Shown here one piece after another: positions 15,857 to 23,164 of a stretch of 42,573 bases of DNA (the first letter of the stretch is position 1; every line of letters begins with the position of its first letter). The notes beneath the pieces were generated by a model, which saw nothing but the letters and a program-made list of their open reading frames with translations, did no database searches and was not told the DNA's origin. The position numbers and the translations under genes were made by a program. Source of the stretch: Bacteroidaceae bacterium (GTDB lineage Bacteria > Bacteroidota > Bacteroidia > Bacteroidales > Bacteroidaceae); contig JAFUFK010000015.1 of NCBI GenBank assembly GCA_017469925.1, positions 1-42,573 on the forward strand. The letters are read 5' to 3'.

Positions 15857-15892
15857 CAAAGTTATCAACAGGTATTGATAACTGCAAAGTTA
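15857..15892 (-). promoter_or_regulatory. Two tandem -7 elements for nadA
   Basis: TAACTTTG occurs twice on the minus strand, at 15857-15864 and 15885-15892, 28 bp apart. Both would produce a nadA leader of about 200 nt. The dyad GTTATCAA-N6-TTGATAAC overlaps the inner box, suggesting operator control. Confidence 0.5.
15861..15882. repeat. Perfect 8-bp inverted repeat with 6-nt spacer (operator candidate)
   Basis: GTTATCAA at 15861-15868 and TTGATAAC at 15875-15882. It overlaps the proximal nadA -7 box and lies between the two tandem boxes. Confidence 0.6.
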
Positions 15893-15979
15893 AGAATTAT
15901 TTTTGTTTTTCATGCCGATAACTCCCCAAAATCGTGTCGATAATTGTTAATAATTATCTCGGGGTGTCAATAATCGTGT

Positions 15980-16003
15980 ATTGTGAATTGTGCATTGTGA
16001 ATT
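15980..16003 (+). repeat. 7-bp tandem repeat upstream of the RNA methyltransferase gene
   Basis: ATTGTGA, ATTGTGC and ATTGTGA in register, then ATT; same 7-bp class as the in-gene arrays elsewhere in the window. It ends just upstream of the -7 box at 16010. Confidence 0.65.
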
Positions 16004-16009
16004 TATTTG

Positions 16010-16017
16010 TACTTTTG
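16010..16017 (+). promoter_or_regulatory. -7 promoter element of the RNA methyltransferase gene
   Basis: TACTTTTG followed by CA matches TAnnTTTG, 32 nt before the ATG at 16050. Confidence 0.65.
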
Positions 16018-16049
16018 CACACGGTTATTAACAAAGATTGTTGATAAGT

Positions 16050-16580
16050 ATGCAGAAACTCAAGATTACGGAGATGCAACGCCTTTCGGTCGAGGAATAT
16101 CGCGATAGCCGGAAGACTCCACTTGTGGTAGTGCTCGACCACGTGCGTTCGCTCTACAACGTAGGCTCCATATTTCGCACGGCCGATGCTTTTCGGCTCG
16201 AAGGCGTCTGCCTGTGTGGCATCACGGCACGTCCTCCCCATCCCGAGATTCACAAGACCGCCCTCGGCGCCGAGGATTCCGTCCCCTGGCAATACTTCGA
16301 GCGCACGGAGGATTGTGTTAGATATTTGAAACAGAGTGGCTATACTATCCTTGCTGTTGAGCAATGTGACAAGAGCACTATGCTGAGTTCAGAGTTCAGA
16401 GTTCAGAGTTCAAAGTTGGCCGTGGTCCTGGGCAACGAGGTCAAGGGTGTGCAGCAACAGGTCGTCGATATGTGCGACGGTTGTCTCGAGATTCCACAAT
16501 TTGGCACCAAGCACTCGATGAACGTCAGCGTGGCCGCCGGCATCGTCATCTGGCAACTCTTTAATGCACTCAAAAAATAA
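16050..16580 (+). CDS. TrmH/SpoU-family RNA 2'-O-methyltransferase
   Basis: A 176-residue SPOUT enzyme. Motif 1 is NVGSIFRTADAF (about residues 41-52), motif 2 is VVLGNEVKGV and motif 3 is GTKHSMNVSVAAGI, the knotted SAM-binding region. It consists essentially of the catalytic domain, so whether it modifies tRNA or rRNA cannot be read from the sequence. The ATG at 16050 is preferred over a TTG 12 nt upstream. Just before motif 2 the protein has an SSEFRVQSSKL insert encoded by four perfect GAGTTCA 7-mers, a repeat expansion accommodated in frame in a surface loop. Confidence 0.92.
   Translation: MQKLKITEMQRLSVEEYRDSRKTPLVVVLDHVRSLYNVGSIFRTADAFRLEGVCLCGITARPPHPEIHKTALGAEDSVPWQYFERTEDCVRYLKQSGYTILAVEQCDKSTMLSSEFRVQSSKLAVVLGNEVKGVQQQVVDMCDGCLEIPQFGTKHSMNVSVAAGIVIWQLFNALKK
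16385..16412 (+). repeat. In-frame 7-bp tandem repeat inside the RNA methyltransferase gene
   Basis: Four perfect copies of GAGTTCA, encoding part of the loop before SAM motif 2. Copy-number change by one unit would shift the frame. Confidence 0.9.
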
Positions 16581-16626
16581 GGTTTCGAACAGTTTTGCTG
16601 TATTATTGGCTCTGTGTACATTTATT

Positions 16627-18216
16627 TCAAGGGCACTCAAGACGAAATATTATTATTTCTGCTTCGCCTTTTATTTTTCTCACGGAAGGCGATTTCTTAA
16701 TCTTTACAGGTTTATTTACTATTATTTGGGCTATACGATATGCATTAATTTTATCTCCTTCTTCTTCATAAATTATCATTTCGTAATATAATGGAAGAAA
16801 TTTTGATGGAATCATGGCATTTGCATATTCAAAAATTTCTATGGCCAATTTAGTTTCTTTTAATTGTCTATAATCATCAGCTATCAATAATTCCACATTA
16901 TAGTCATCATAAATATCTTTACATTCGGAAAGAATATTCAGGCTTTCTTTATAGTAATCATTATGATGCAACCAAGCCCCATAGTTGTATAGAAACGAGG
17001 GGTTTTTACTTAAACTCTTATACAGACTGGCGTATTTTTGGTGAATAATTTCAATAGGAGCCGATGACGCCTGCAACTTATGCCATTGCCATTCGTCGTA
17101 AATGTGTCTGTTTTGAAGAAGTGTCCACAAGATACAAAAGGAAAGTAGGAGTATCATCGATATATGCACTTTTTGGGAGTTAATGTAATAAGTGCTAACG
17201 ATTGAGCATAACAAAAAGGTACTGACCAGCCATATTATAGGAATTGTGTATGGAAAGGAAAACATGGACAATATAAATAATGTCAAAAAGATACTGAGGT
17301 AGAGATTTCTATATGGGCTCTTGATTTTAAGAGCCATTCTTATTAGAAAATACATAGTGCCGAAGAGCATGATAAGCCCCATTACGCCGTATTTGACGGA
17401 GAATAGTAGGAACTCATTGAATGGGTGCGAGGCATTGTCTGCCAAATAGGAGAACCCGATTTCAGGATGTTCTAAGAGGAACTTTGCTTGAAACGGCATG
17501 TATGAGGAAGAGAAACCATGCTCACCCCACCCGAATAGCGGTTTCTCTGCAATCATTTTCAATGAAACTATCCATAACAAAATTCGTCCGTCGGCTGAGT
17601 CACGCTTATAATAGTATAATGCTATCAATGATATTGTGCCGCCGAGAAAAATTGAAAACAGAATCTTACGGTTAAGTAAGCGACGAAATTCTGATATTTC
17701 TGCAAATATAATTGCAAAAGAAGAAAAAGCCCCTGCTATTATACAAGTTCTGGACTCTGACAGAAATAAAAATAAGAAAAAACTTATACTCAGGAAGTAC
17801 CATAGCGTTCTATTTTTTCCTGTAGATTTGATTGCGTAAAAAATGCAGATTGATAGGCAGAGTACCATCATCATGCCAAAGACAGCAGGGTTTCGGAATG
17901 AGCCTGTAAAGCGAAAAAAGGGGTGAAAAGAAGTTAATATTCCCACTATTTGTAAGAAGGCTATTATAATCTCAATAAAGCCTAGCAGGACAAATGTCTT
18001 CAGAGCCTTTTCTGGATGGCTTATTAATGGCTTTCTTTGAAAGATAGATACAATGCACAGAAAAAATAGAATAAGTATCCCGGCAACGGCCCATTTCTCC
18101 ACTATCATTTTCGACATTTCAGAGAAATGATAGGAGATAGGGAATAAACATCCGCTACAAAATAAAAGTGTGGGGAGGTGTATATCTCCCCACACAATTT
18201 TTATTTTTTCTATCAT
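16627..18216 (-). CDS. O-antigen-ligase-like (Wzy_C) membrane protein with TPR-like tail
   Basis: A 529-residue membrane protein with about ten to twelve hydrophobic helices in the first 370 residues. The large loop carries the pattern seen in O-antigen ligase/polymerase (Wzy_C) proteins: SESRTCIIAGAF, DSADGRILLWIVSLKMIAEK, PLFGWGEHGF and the SHPFNEFLLFSVKYGVMGL region with the H-N-E element. The last 150 residues are soluble and TPR-like (PSFLYNYGAWLHHNDYYKES, LSECKDIYDDYNVELLIADDY, TKLAIEIFEYANAMIPSKF). Such proteins transfer or polymerise glycans outside the inner membrane, or occasionally glycosylate proteins. No other polysaccharide genes are present, so the acceptor may be one of the operon's own surface lipoproteins; this is inference. 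The ATG overlaps the preceding stop (ATGA). The gene is clearly more AT-rich than its surroundings. Confidence 0.85.
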   Translation of the reverse strand: MIEKIKIVWGDIHLPTLLFCSGCLFPISYHFSEMSKMIVEKWAVAGILILFFLCIVSIFQRKPLISHPEKALKTFVLLGFIEIIIAFLQIVGILTSFHPFFRFTGSFRNPAVFGMMMVLCLSICIFYAIKSTGKNRTLWYFLSISFFLFLFLSESRTCIIAGAFSSFAIIFAEISEFRRLLNRKILFSIFLGGTISLIALYYYKRDSADGRILLWIVSLKMIAEKPLFGWGEHGFSSSYMPFQAKFLLEHPEIGFSYLADNASHPFNEFLLFSVKYGVMGLIMLFGTMYFLIRMALKIKSPYRNLYLSIFLTLFILSMFSFPYTIPIIWLVSTFLLCSIVSTYYINSQKVHISMILLLSFCILWTLLQNRHIYDEWQWHKLQASSAPIEIIHQKYASLYKSLSKNPSFLYNYGAWLHHNDYYKESLNILSECKDIYDDYNVELLIADDYRQLKETKLAIEIFEYANAMIPSKFLPLYYEMIIYEEEGDKINAYRIAQIIVNKPVKIKKSPSVRKIKGEAEIIIFRLECP

Positions 18217-19718
18217 TTGCTGCGTTCGAGAATCTTATCCACCCGCTCCCCGAAGGGAGTATCTGAAAAAGCCAGGTTGCTTATGTCTTCGCTTGGCGTA
18301 GGAGAAAAATCTACGAGGTGCAAGTTCTTGCAATGGGAGAAGGCGAAATCCTCAATGCTCGGGCTGCACCTCGACATATCTACATAATATAACATGTTAC
18401 ACCCCATGAAGGCATCACTCTTTATGTGTTTGAGCGAGGAGGGCAACTGCACTCGCTCTATGCCACAGAAGCGCGAAAACACATACTTGCCGATGACTTC
18501 CACACCTTCTGGTATGACAAGGCATGGAGGCAGAATCATACGCAAGAAAGAAAAATTGCCCAGTTCCTTCACACTGCCGGGGATGTTGGTTACGCTGCAT
18601 CCCTGTACCAGTTTGTCCGTGGCCGTCTCTATGATGGCGTTGCAGTTGTCGCGCGAGTCAAACACGGGATTCTTGGGATGAACTGTGATGGTGTTGCAGA
18701 ACTGGCAGCCTGAGAAAGCCATTTCGCCAATCTTCTGCACGCTCTTGGGGATGTAGATGCTACGGATACCAGTATCGGAAAACGCCTCTGCGCCAATACC
18801 TTTGATACCCTCCAGAATGACAGAAGCCCCGCAGCCCGCCACGATGGTGTCCTGGGCCGAATCGATGATGGCATTACAGTGGCGGCGCGAGTCGAACGTG
18901 CGGTTCCGCTCATCGACCACGACTTCCTTCAGGCTGTAGCAACCCTGGAACACCCTGCTGCTAACCTTCGTGACATTCCGTGGAATCCTTATAGACTCCA
19001 GACTCGCACAGCCCTCAAACAGACTTCCTCCGATGCTGTCGAGCGTACTGGGCAGTACAACCTCCTTCAGGTTGGTACAATTCCTGAAGGCACAATACTC
19101 AATCTTCCTCACCCCCTCGGGCAGGGCGATGCTCTCCAAGTCCTGACAACCCTCGAAGGCCCTCGGCCCTATGGTCGTGACTGACGAGGGAATCTCCGTG
19201 CCCCGACAGCCCAGCATGAGTGTATTGCTCTCTGTTACGATAAGCCCGTTGCAGCCGTCCCGCGAGTCGAACTCCTCATTGCGCTCGTCCACCGTTATGC
19301 GGCACAGATTGCTGCAGCCGAGGAAAATTCCATCGCTGTCGTAGCAAGACGCACCCTCAAACGTGGAAGGGAAGTGAATGCTCTCCAGCCCTGAACAGCG
19401 ATAGAAGGCATAGGGTTCGATGTCGGTCACGCCCTCGCCGATGACGAGATGTTTGATTTCCCCCCGTCCTGCAAACGCATACCTTCCTATGCGCTCCACT
19501 AGATAGGTCTTCCCCTCGAACGTTACCGAAGTCGGAAGCACCAGCGTACCGTCCCCAGTCAGGGGTATGGGTTCCCCGAAATCTGCATCCGAAATGACGA
19601 CAGAGGTGTCGCTCCAAAGGGTAAACTCATAGCCGTCTTGCTTGAAACTCTCTTCATTCCTGCCGTATGCAGGGGAGAGAAGCAGGAACACGAATAGTGG
19701 TGTCAGAAAATTCTTCAT
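18213..19718 (-). CDS. BspA-type leucine-rich repeat surface protein
   Basis: A 501-residue exported protein. The start MKNFLTPLFVFLLLSPAYG gives a Sec signal; an upstream in-frame start would overlap the previous gene. After a short head domain it consists of LRR_5 (BspA-type) repeats with the recurring pattern of SIALPEGVRKIEYCAFRNCT and LPSTLDSIGGSLFEGCASLE, about 23 residues each, interrupted three times by a conserved inter-repeat block with the pattern V-D-E-R-N..FDSR..CN.II (or VHPKNPVFDSRDNCNAIIET). BspA-type LRRs act in adhesion and host-protein binding in Bacteroidetes; the ligand here is unknown. It lies 11 bp after the C39-like lipoprotein gene and overlaps the O-antigen-ligase-like gene by 4 bp. 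No anchor or sorting tail is visible. Confidence 0.88.
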   Translation of the reverse strand: MKNFLTPLFVFLLLSPAYGRNEESFKQDGYEFTLWSDTSVVISDADFGEPIPLTGDGTLVLPTSVTFEGKTYLVERIGRYAFAGRGEIKHLVIGEGVTDIEPYAFYRCSGLESIHFPSTFEGASCYDSDGIFLGCSNLCRITVDERNEEFDSRDGCNGLIVTESNTLMLGCRGTEIPSSVTTIGPRAFEGCQDLESIALPEGVRKIEYCAFRNCTNLKEVVLPSTLDSIGGSLFEGCASLESIRIPRNVTKVSSRVFQGCYSLKEVVVDERNRTFDSRRHCNAIIDSAQDTIVAGCGASVILEGIKGIGAEAFSDTGIRSIYIPKSVQKIGEMAFSGCQFCNTITVHPKNPVFDSRDNCNAIIETATDKLVQGCSVTNIPGSVKELGNFSFLRMILPPCLVIPEGVEVIGKYVFSRFCGIERVQLPSSLKHIKSDAFMGCNMLYYVDMSRCSPSIEDFAFSHCKNLHLVDFSPTPSEDISNLAFSDTPFGERVDKILERSK

Positions 19719-19729
19719 TAGAATACTTG

Positions 19730-20368
19730 TTAATACCAAACATCTTTAATTTCACTCATATCAACGGTCTTTGCTCCTCCACCAGGGAGTGCATAACTTA
19801 CCTTCCCGCTATTACGATATATATTGGTGACATAGCCCACATGAGGCTCCATCAGGCCCGTTTTCTTGTTCAATATTTCAACTTGAATCATTTTGGGACG
19901 ATTTTGGGTATTAGAAAAATAATTAACTATTTCATCTTCACTGTTAAAATGTTGTCTCTCGTTAAAAGCGTTGTATTTTTTACCTAACTCAAGAAACACT
20001 TCAAGATCCATAGCTCCTCCGTTATACATAGAATTGCCATCTTCATCTTTAATACCTTTTGCATCATCCATAACGTTATTGTAACAATCTGTTGCGCTAT
20101 AGCCGCTGTTGAAATTATGATTGGGCATTTCTCGCTTTTTCATTTCTACGAAGGCGATTATACAACATTCGTTTTCTCCATAACTATACTCATTATAATT
20201 AAGTTCCAAGCCAGATTGGTCACTTTCACTTGTTATCAACGGAACTTGTGAATTGAGACTCAAATCACTCTCCATTAGAAAATCATCATCGTTCGAGCAA
20301 CTCATAAAAGGAATAATGCTTGCAATTACTAAACACGATGTCAAAGATACAAATTTTTTGTTTCTCAT
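19730..20368 (-). CDS. Lipoprotein resembling a C39/papain-fold cysteine peptidase domain
   Basis: A 212-residue lipoprotein (signal MRNKKFVSLTSCLVIASIIP, lipobox Cys24 in FMSC). I cannot assign a family with certainty. The mature part has the order expected of a small papain-fold domain: a Cys near the start of the domain (Cys68/Cys69 in GENECCIIAFVEM, compare N.CG in C39 peptidases), a helical middle (MDLEVFLELGKKYNAF) and, 107 residues on, a His in EPHVGYVTNIY followed by VSYALPGGG and MSEIKDVW, like the H-V..V.G....DP.GG.....el..W ending of C39-like proteins. Activity is inference. It sits in the middle of the lipoprotein operon, next to a transglutaminase-like protein with an analogous Cys-His fold. 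Confidence 0.6.
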   Translation of the reverse strand: MRNKKFVSLTSCLVIASIIPFMSCSNDDDFLMESDLSLNSQVPLITSESDQSGLELNYNEYSYGENECCIIAFVEMKKREMPNHNFNSGYSATDCYNNVMDDAKGIKDEDGNSMYNGGAMDLEVFLELGKKYNAFNERQHFNSEDEIVNYFSNTQNRPKMIQVEILNKKTGLMEPHVGYVTNIYRNSGKVSYALPGGGAKTVDMSEIKDVWY

Positions 20369-20402
20369 ACGTAATTTTTTTGTTGTTATTTGGCAATATC
20401 GC

Positions 20403-22526
20403 CTATTTCTTATTTTCTTGCTTTAAGATATCATGATAAATGAACAATTGCCGGCCATCCTTGATGATGAAGGGAAGTTCCTCTTTTCCCTCATCCTTGT
20501 TGCGGAGCCAGTAGAGTTTGTTCTTGGGGACATTGTTGAAGACGACATATTCGTAGCGGGCCTTGGCCGTGGCGACAAATTGCCAACCACGGTTCCAGTA
20601 GTATAGTTCATAAGTGTCGCCAGCATGTATTCCGTTGTCGGCATTAAGCGGGGCAAAGCGGACACGCGTAACGACCTGGGGCTCCTTGAGCCAGAGCGTG
20701 ATATTAGGATACGCCCCGGGAGAAGTCTGCATGTTGCCGTCGTACTCGGCCTTCCATTTCATTTTGTCCCAAGAATCATCATCCAACAACTTCACCAGTC
20801 CCGCTTCTTTCTGCAAAAGCAGGGTGTCTGCCGGGCAGAGCACGTGCGGTGGAGTGGGAGGCATGACATTCTGATACTTGTAGGATGCAGGGACAATCCA
20901 CTCCAGCATGGAGATGTTCGCATGGGGATATTCTTCGGGAGCCTGAAAGCGATAGAACTGGAAGCGTCCTCTCCGCGTGAGCGAATACTCGCGGAAAAGG
21001 GGGAGTGGCGCTTCGGGTATCTCATAGAGCGTCGTGGCATCGCTGAAGTCGCGCTTGTTGGCTCCTAAGATGCGACCACCCACGAGTTCCTCGGCCACCT
21101 TTATCATACTCTCCTTACGGGGGAACTTCCGGGTCAGGAGCAGGGAATTCCACGTATCCGCAGAGGCATCGGTGTCAGTCAGCGAGCAGATTTTGTCCTG
21201 CCCGCCCTCTCTTATTATGTAGAAAGGCTCACCGAAAGTCTCGTACTCTTCTGAAGGATAATATACAGGGAAGTAAAGTACGTCGTAGAGCACATTCGGA
21301 ATGGTGACGGAGTGATGCTCTTGGTCAATGACTCCCCAGGTTACGGGCATAAGGCCGTCATCGTTAAAGTTGTACGAGGCCAGGTAAGCCAGACGGTTGG
21401 GATGGCCTGTGCGGATAGGGAGCGTAATGGACGTGGTGGGCTTGTATAGCGACGTGACGTCCTTGAAGCAAGGATTGTCCATGACGGGCGGCACAAACTC
21501 GCCCTCGCTACGGAGGAAATAAGGGGAATCGGGCTGTGCCCCATAGGTGATACGGTGGATGTTTAGGGTAGGCTCGAACGACCAACTTCCGTCGTCTGGC
21601 AAGGAACTTTCGGGGTTGAAGCACGACCAGGTGTGAGTGGAATCGTTGTAGGCACTGCAATGGTAATGCCGACCAGCCCACTCGCGATAACTGACATTGT
21701 ACTCCACGACAACAGGGATTCCGCACGAATGGAGTATATTACAACCGTAGCTGGCAATATCTACACAGTCATGGAAGTCGCGTGAATATAGGTCATAGAC
21801 TCCTGCAAGTTTTTTTCGGTGTGTCTTTCCGTTGAGGTCGCGAAGCCCGTTGATGGTCTTGTTATAGTAATCAACCGATGAGGCTATGCTGTCGGAGTCT
21901 GTCCGCAGGATGTACTTTCCGAACAGGTCGTCGTAGTATTGACCCGTCTCCAGGAACCCATATCCATGCACGGACTGATAGGGCAGAATGTACTCCTTGA
22001 ACTCTTCGAATGTAAGATGGCGGGCATAGGGGGATTCGTGCCAGACCCTGAATGCGTGGTCGATGTGCTCCTTGAGGAAACGGAAGGACAGTGTTTCGAT
22101 GTCTTGCACAATCCCCATATCTACCTCTACATCGGGAAGCGTGTCGGCCTCGATAAGCGCGCGGCGGTTCTTCTGCTGGGCACTTAGGCTATCCCAGGGA
22201 AAGTTACTGATGGTGTGCCCACCGACTATTGAGGAATAGATGCTGTCTGTCTCCGACCTCCAGGCCTCCAGTGTAGAGTCGTTGCCTACTATCCTGCCAC
22301 GAGAATAGTGGTACTTCATGTTCTCTATCAAGAACTTGGCGGCCTCGTACTTCTCAGTATCCCAACGAATATACTTATAATAGAAGAGAAGTCTTTTCAG
22401 TTCGAAGGCATTGTCGCCTGCATAGCGGGTTACATCCGAATAGCAACTACTGAGCAGAAGCAGACTCAGGGATAGAATCATGCTTCTGCCAGTAATTTTA
22501 AGTGCTTCTGCAAGGTGCAAATTCAT
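20403..22526 (-). CDS. Transglutaminase-like lipoprotein
   Basis: A 707-residue lipoprotein (lipobox LLSSC, Cys28). The MNLHLAEALK start is kept because the next Met would leave too short a signal without a basic residue. A transglutaminase-like core lies at about residues 230-310: the nucleophile is Cys254 in FHDCVDIASYGCNILHSCGI and the histidine is in GRHYHCSAYND (287 or 289), followed by the WSCFNPE strand. The C-terminal half has beta-rich regions; the last 130 residues, including NITLWLKEPQVVTRVRFAPL and YELYYWNRGW, look like a discoidin-type (F5/8C) carbohydrate-binding fold. Relatives in Bacteroidetes are mostly uncharacterised; peptidase or cross-linking activity on peptides or glycoproteins is possible. 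It is the largest gene of the operon. Confidence 0.78.
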   Translation of the reverse strand: MNLHLAEALKITGRSMILSLSLLLLSSCYSDVTRYAGDNAFELKRLLFYYKYIRWDTEKYEAAKFLIENMKYHYSRGRIVGNDSTLEAWRSETDSIYSSIVGGHTISNFPWDSLSAQQKNRRALIEADTLPDVEVDMGIVQDIETLSFRFLKEHIDHAFRVWHESPYARHLTFEEFKEYILPYQSVHGYGFLETGQYYDDLFGKYILRTDSDSIASSVDYYNKTINGLRDLNGKTHRKKLAGVYDLYSRDFHDCVDIASYGCNILHSCGIPVVVEYNVSYREWAGRHYHCSAYNDSTHTWSCFNPESSLPDDGSWSFEPTLNIHRITYGAQPDSPYFLRSEGEFVPPVMDNPCFKDVTSLYKPTTSITLPIRTGHPNRLAYLASYNFNDDGLMPVTWGVIDQEHHSVTIPNVLYDVLYFPVYYPSEEYETFGEPFYIIREGGQDKICSLTDTDASADTWNSLLLTRKFPRKESMIKVAEELVGGRILGANKRDFSDATTLYEIPEAPLPLFREYSLTRRGRFQFYRFQAPEEYPHANISMLEWIVPASYKYQNVMPPTPPHVLCPADTLLLQKEAGLVKLLDDDSWDKMKWKAEYDGNMQTSPGAYPNITLWLKEPQVVTRVRFAPLNADNGIHAGDTYELYYWNRGWQFVATAKARYEYVVFNNVPKNKLYWLRNKDEGKEELPFIIKDGRQLFIYHDILKQENKK

Positions 22527-22553
22527 TTTTTTTATTCGTGATAGAGCCTATGC

Positions 22554-22670
22554 TCAGATGGGCATGATGCCATAATAGACCGTACCGCCGTCTTCGTTGT
22601 GACACGAGGACAACAGGCACGCAATGAATATTATGAAAATACCAAAGAAGAAAGTGGTTCGTTGCTGCAT
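22554..22670 (-). CDS. 38-residue lipoprotein peptide
   Basis: A short ORF fills the gap between the DUF3244 gene and the transglutaminase-like gene. It begins MQQRTTFFFGIFIIFIAC, has the lipobox LLSSC (Cys23), and leaves only 16 mature residues: CHNEDGGTVYYGIMPI. The basic n-region, hydrophobic core and lipobox are all intact and the start lies 4 bp after the upstream stop, which argues for a real gene. The product would be a tiny acylated peptide anchored to the inner or outer membrane. Function unknown. It could be an accessory subunit, a substrate of the neighbouring transglutaminase or C39-like proteins, or a signal peptide precursor; these are guesses. Confidence 0.7.
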   Translation of the reverse strand: MQQRTTFFFGIFIIFIACLLSSCHNEDGGTVYYGIMPI

Positions 22671-22674
22671 ATTA

Positions 22675-23040
22675 TTATAATTCAATGTAGCAATAGAAAG
22701 TTATGCTTCCACATATTATATGAAGTTCATAAGTTCCAGAGAGGCTACTTGGGAATGTCAGGTCCGTCTGATTTTCTTCGATGGAATCGGTAAAAATAAT
22801 GTTTTCGTCCTCATCCAGCAGTTGTACTACACAACCATCTAATGCTTCATCGAAAAGCAGGGTATGACCATTCTGATAAACAACAGGAGCAAGGATGGGG
22901 GATTTTGCAGGCTTCCCACCAGCATCTAAAGGTCGTGTTACTTTGATAGTAAAGGGTAAATTACAACCTCCATCACCTGGGTCTGCAGTCATTGTTCCCA
23001 TAGCTAAAAGGAACACCAAAGATAATAAATACTTTTTCAT
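22675..23040 (-). CDS. DUF3244-type exported protein
   Basis: A 121-residue exported protein with a Sec signal (MKKYLLSLVFLLAMGTMTA, cleaved before DPGDGG). The mature part fits the DUF3244 pattern common in Bacteroides and Prevotella: a PILAPVVYQNGHTLLFDEAL segment, then VVQLLDEDENIIFTDSI, then LTFPSSLSGTYELHII and a terminal FYCYIEL strand, i.e. one Ig-like beta-sandwich. Three or four Cys residues may form disulfides. Function of the family is unknown. It is the first gene of the operon that continues with the 38-residue lipoprotein, 4 bp downstream, and has its own TACCTTTG promoter. Confidence 0.82.
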   Translation of the reverse strand: MKKYLLSLVFLLAMGTMTADPGDGGCNLPFTIKVTRPLDAGGKPAKSPILAPVVYQNGHTLLFDEALDGCVVQLLDEDENIIFTDSIEENQTDLTFPSSLSGTYELHIICGSITFYCYIEL

Positions 23041-23082
23041 TTTTGAATTTAATAGATTTAGTTAGGCATAAACAAACGGTTG

Positions 23083-23090
23083 CAAAGGTA
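23083..23090 (-). promoter_or_regulatory. -7 promoter element of the DUF3244 / transglutaminase operon
   Basis: TACCTTTG on the minus strand, 42 nt before the ATG at 23040. It separates the operon from the regulator gene, whose stop is at 23165. Confidence 0.65.
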
Positions 23091-23164
23091 TTACTTTACA
23101 ACCGATACAACCAAACCTAAACGAAGAATTTATTTCACCACGTTTTCACATTTTACGTGTTTAT

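Larger units (their letters stand above)
15652..16049. other. Divergent 398-bp control region between nadA and the RNA methyltransferase gene
   Basis: This AT-rich gap holds the nadA leader with a possible short ORF, two minus-strand promoters, one plus-strand promoter, a 7-bp repeat and several dyads. A perfect inverted repeat is at 15861-15882. GATAATT (15939-15945) pairs with AATTATC (15952-15958), also with a 6-nt spacer. TTATCTCGGGGT occurs twice in the same orientation (15766-15777 and 15954-15965). DnaA-box-like 9-mers TTATCAACA occur at 15862-15870 and, inverted, at 16039-16047. Confidence 0.6.

Noticed and set aside
15652-15860. NAD+ riboswitch upstream of nadA
   Set aside because: The long leader invites it, but I cannot match the known NAD+-I or NAD+-II motifs by eye; left as an open leader instead.
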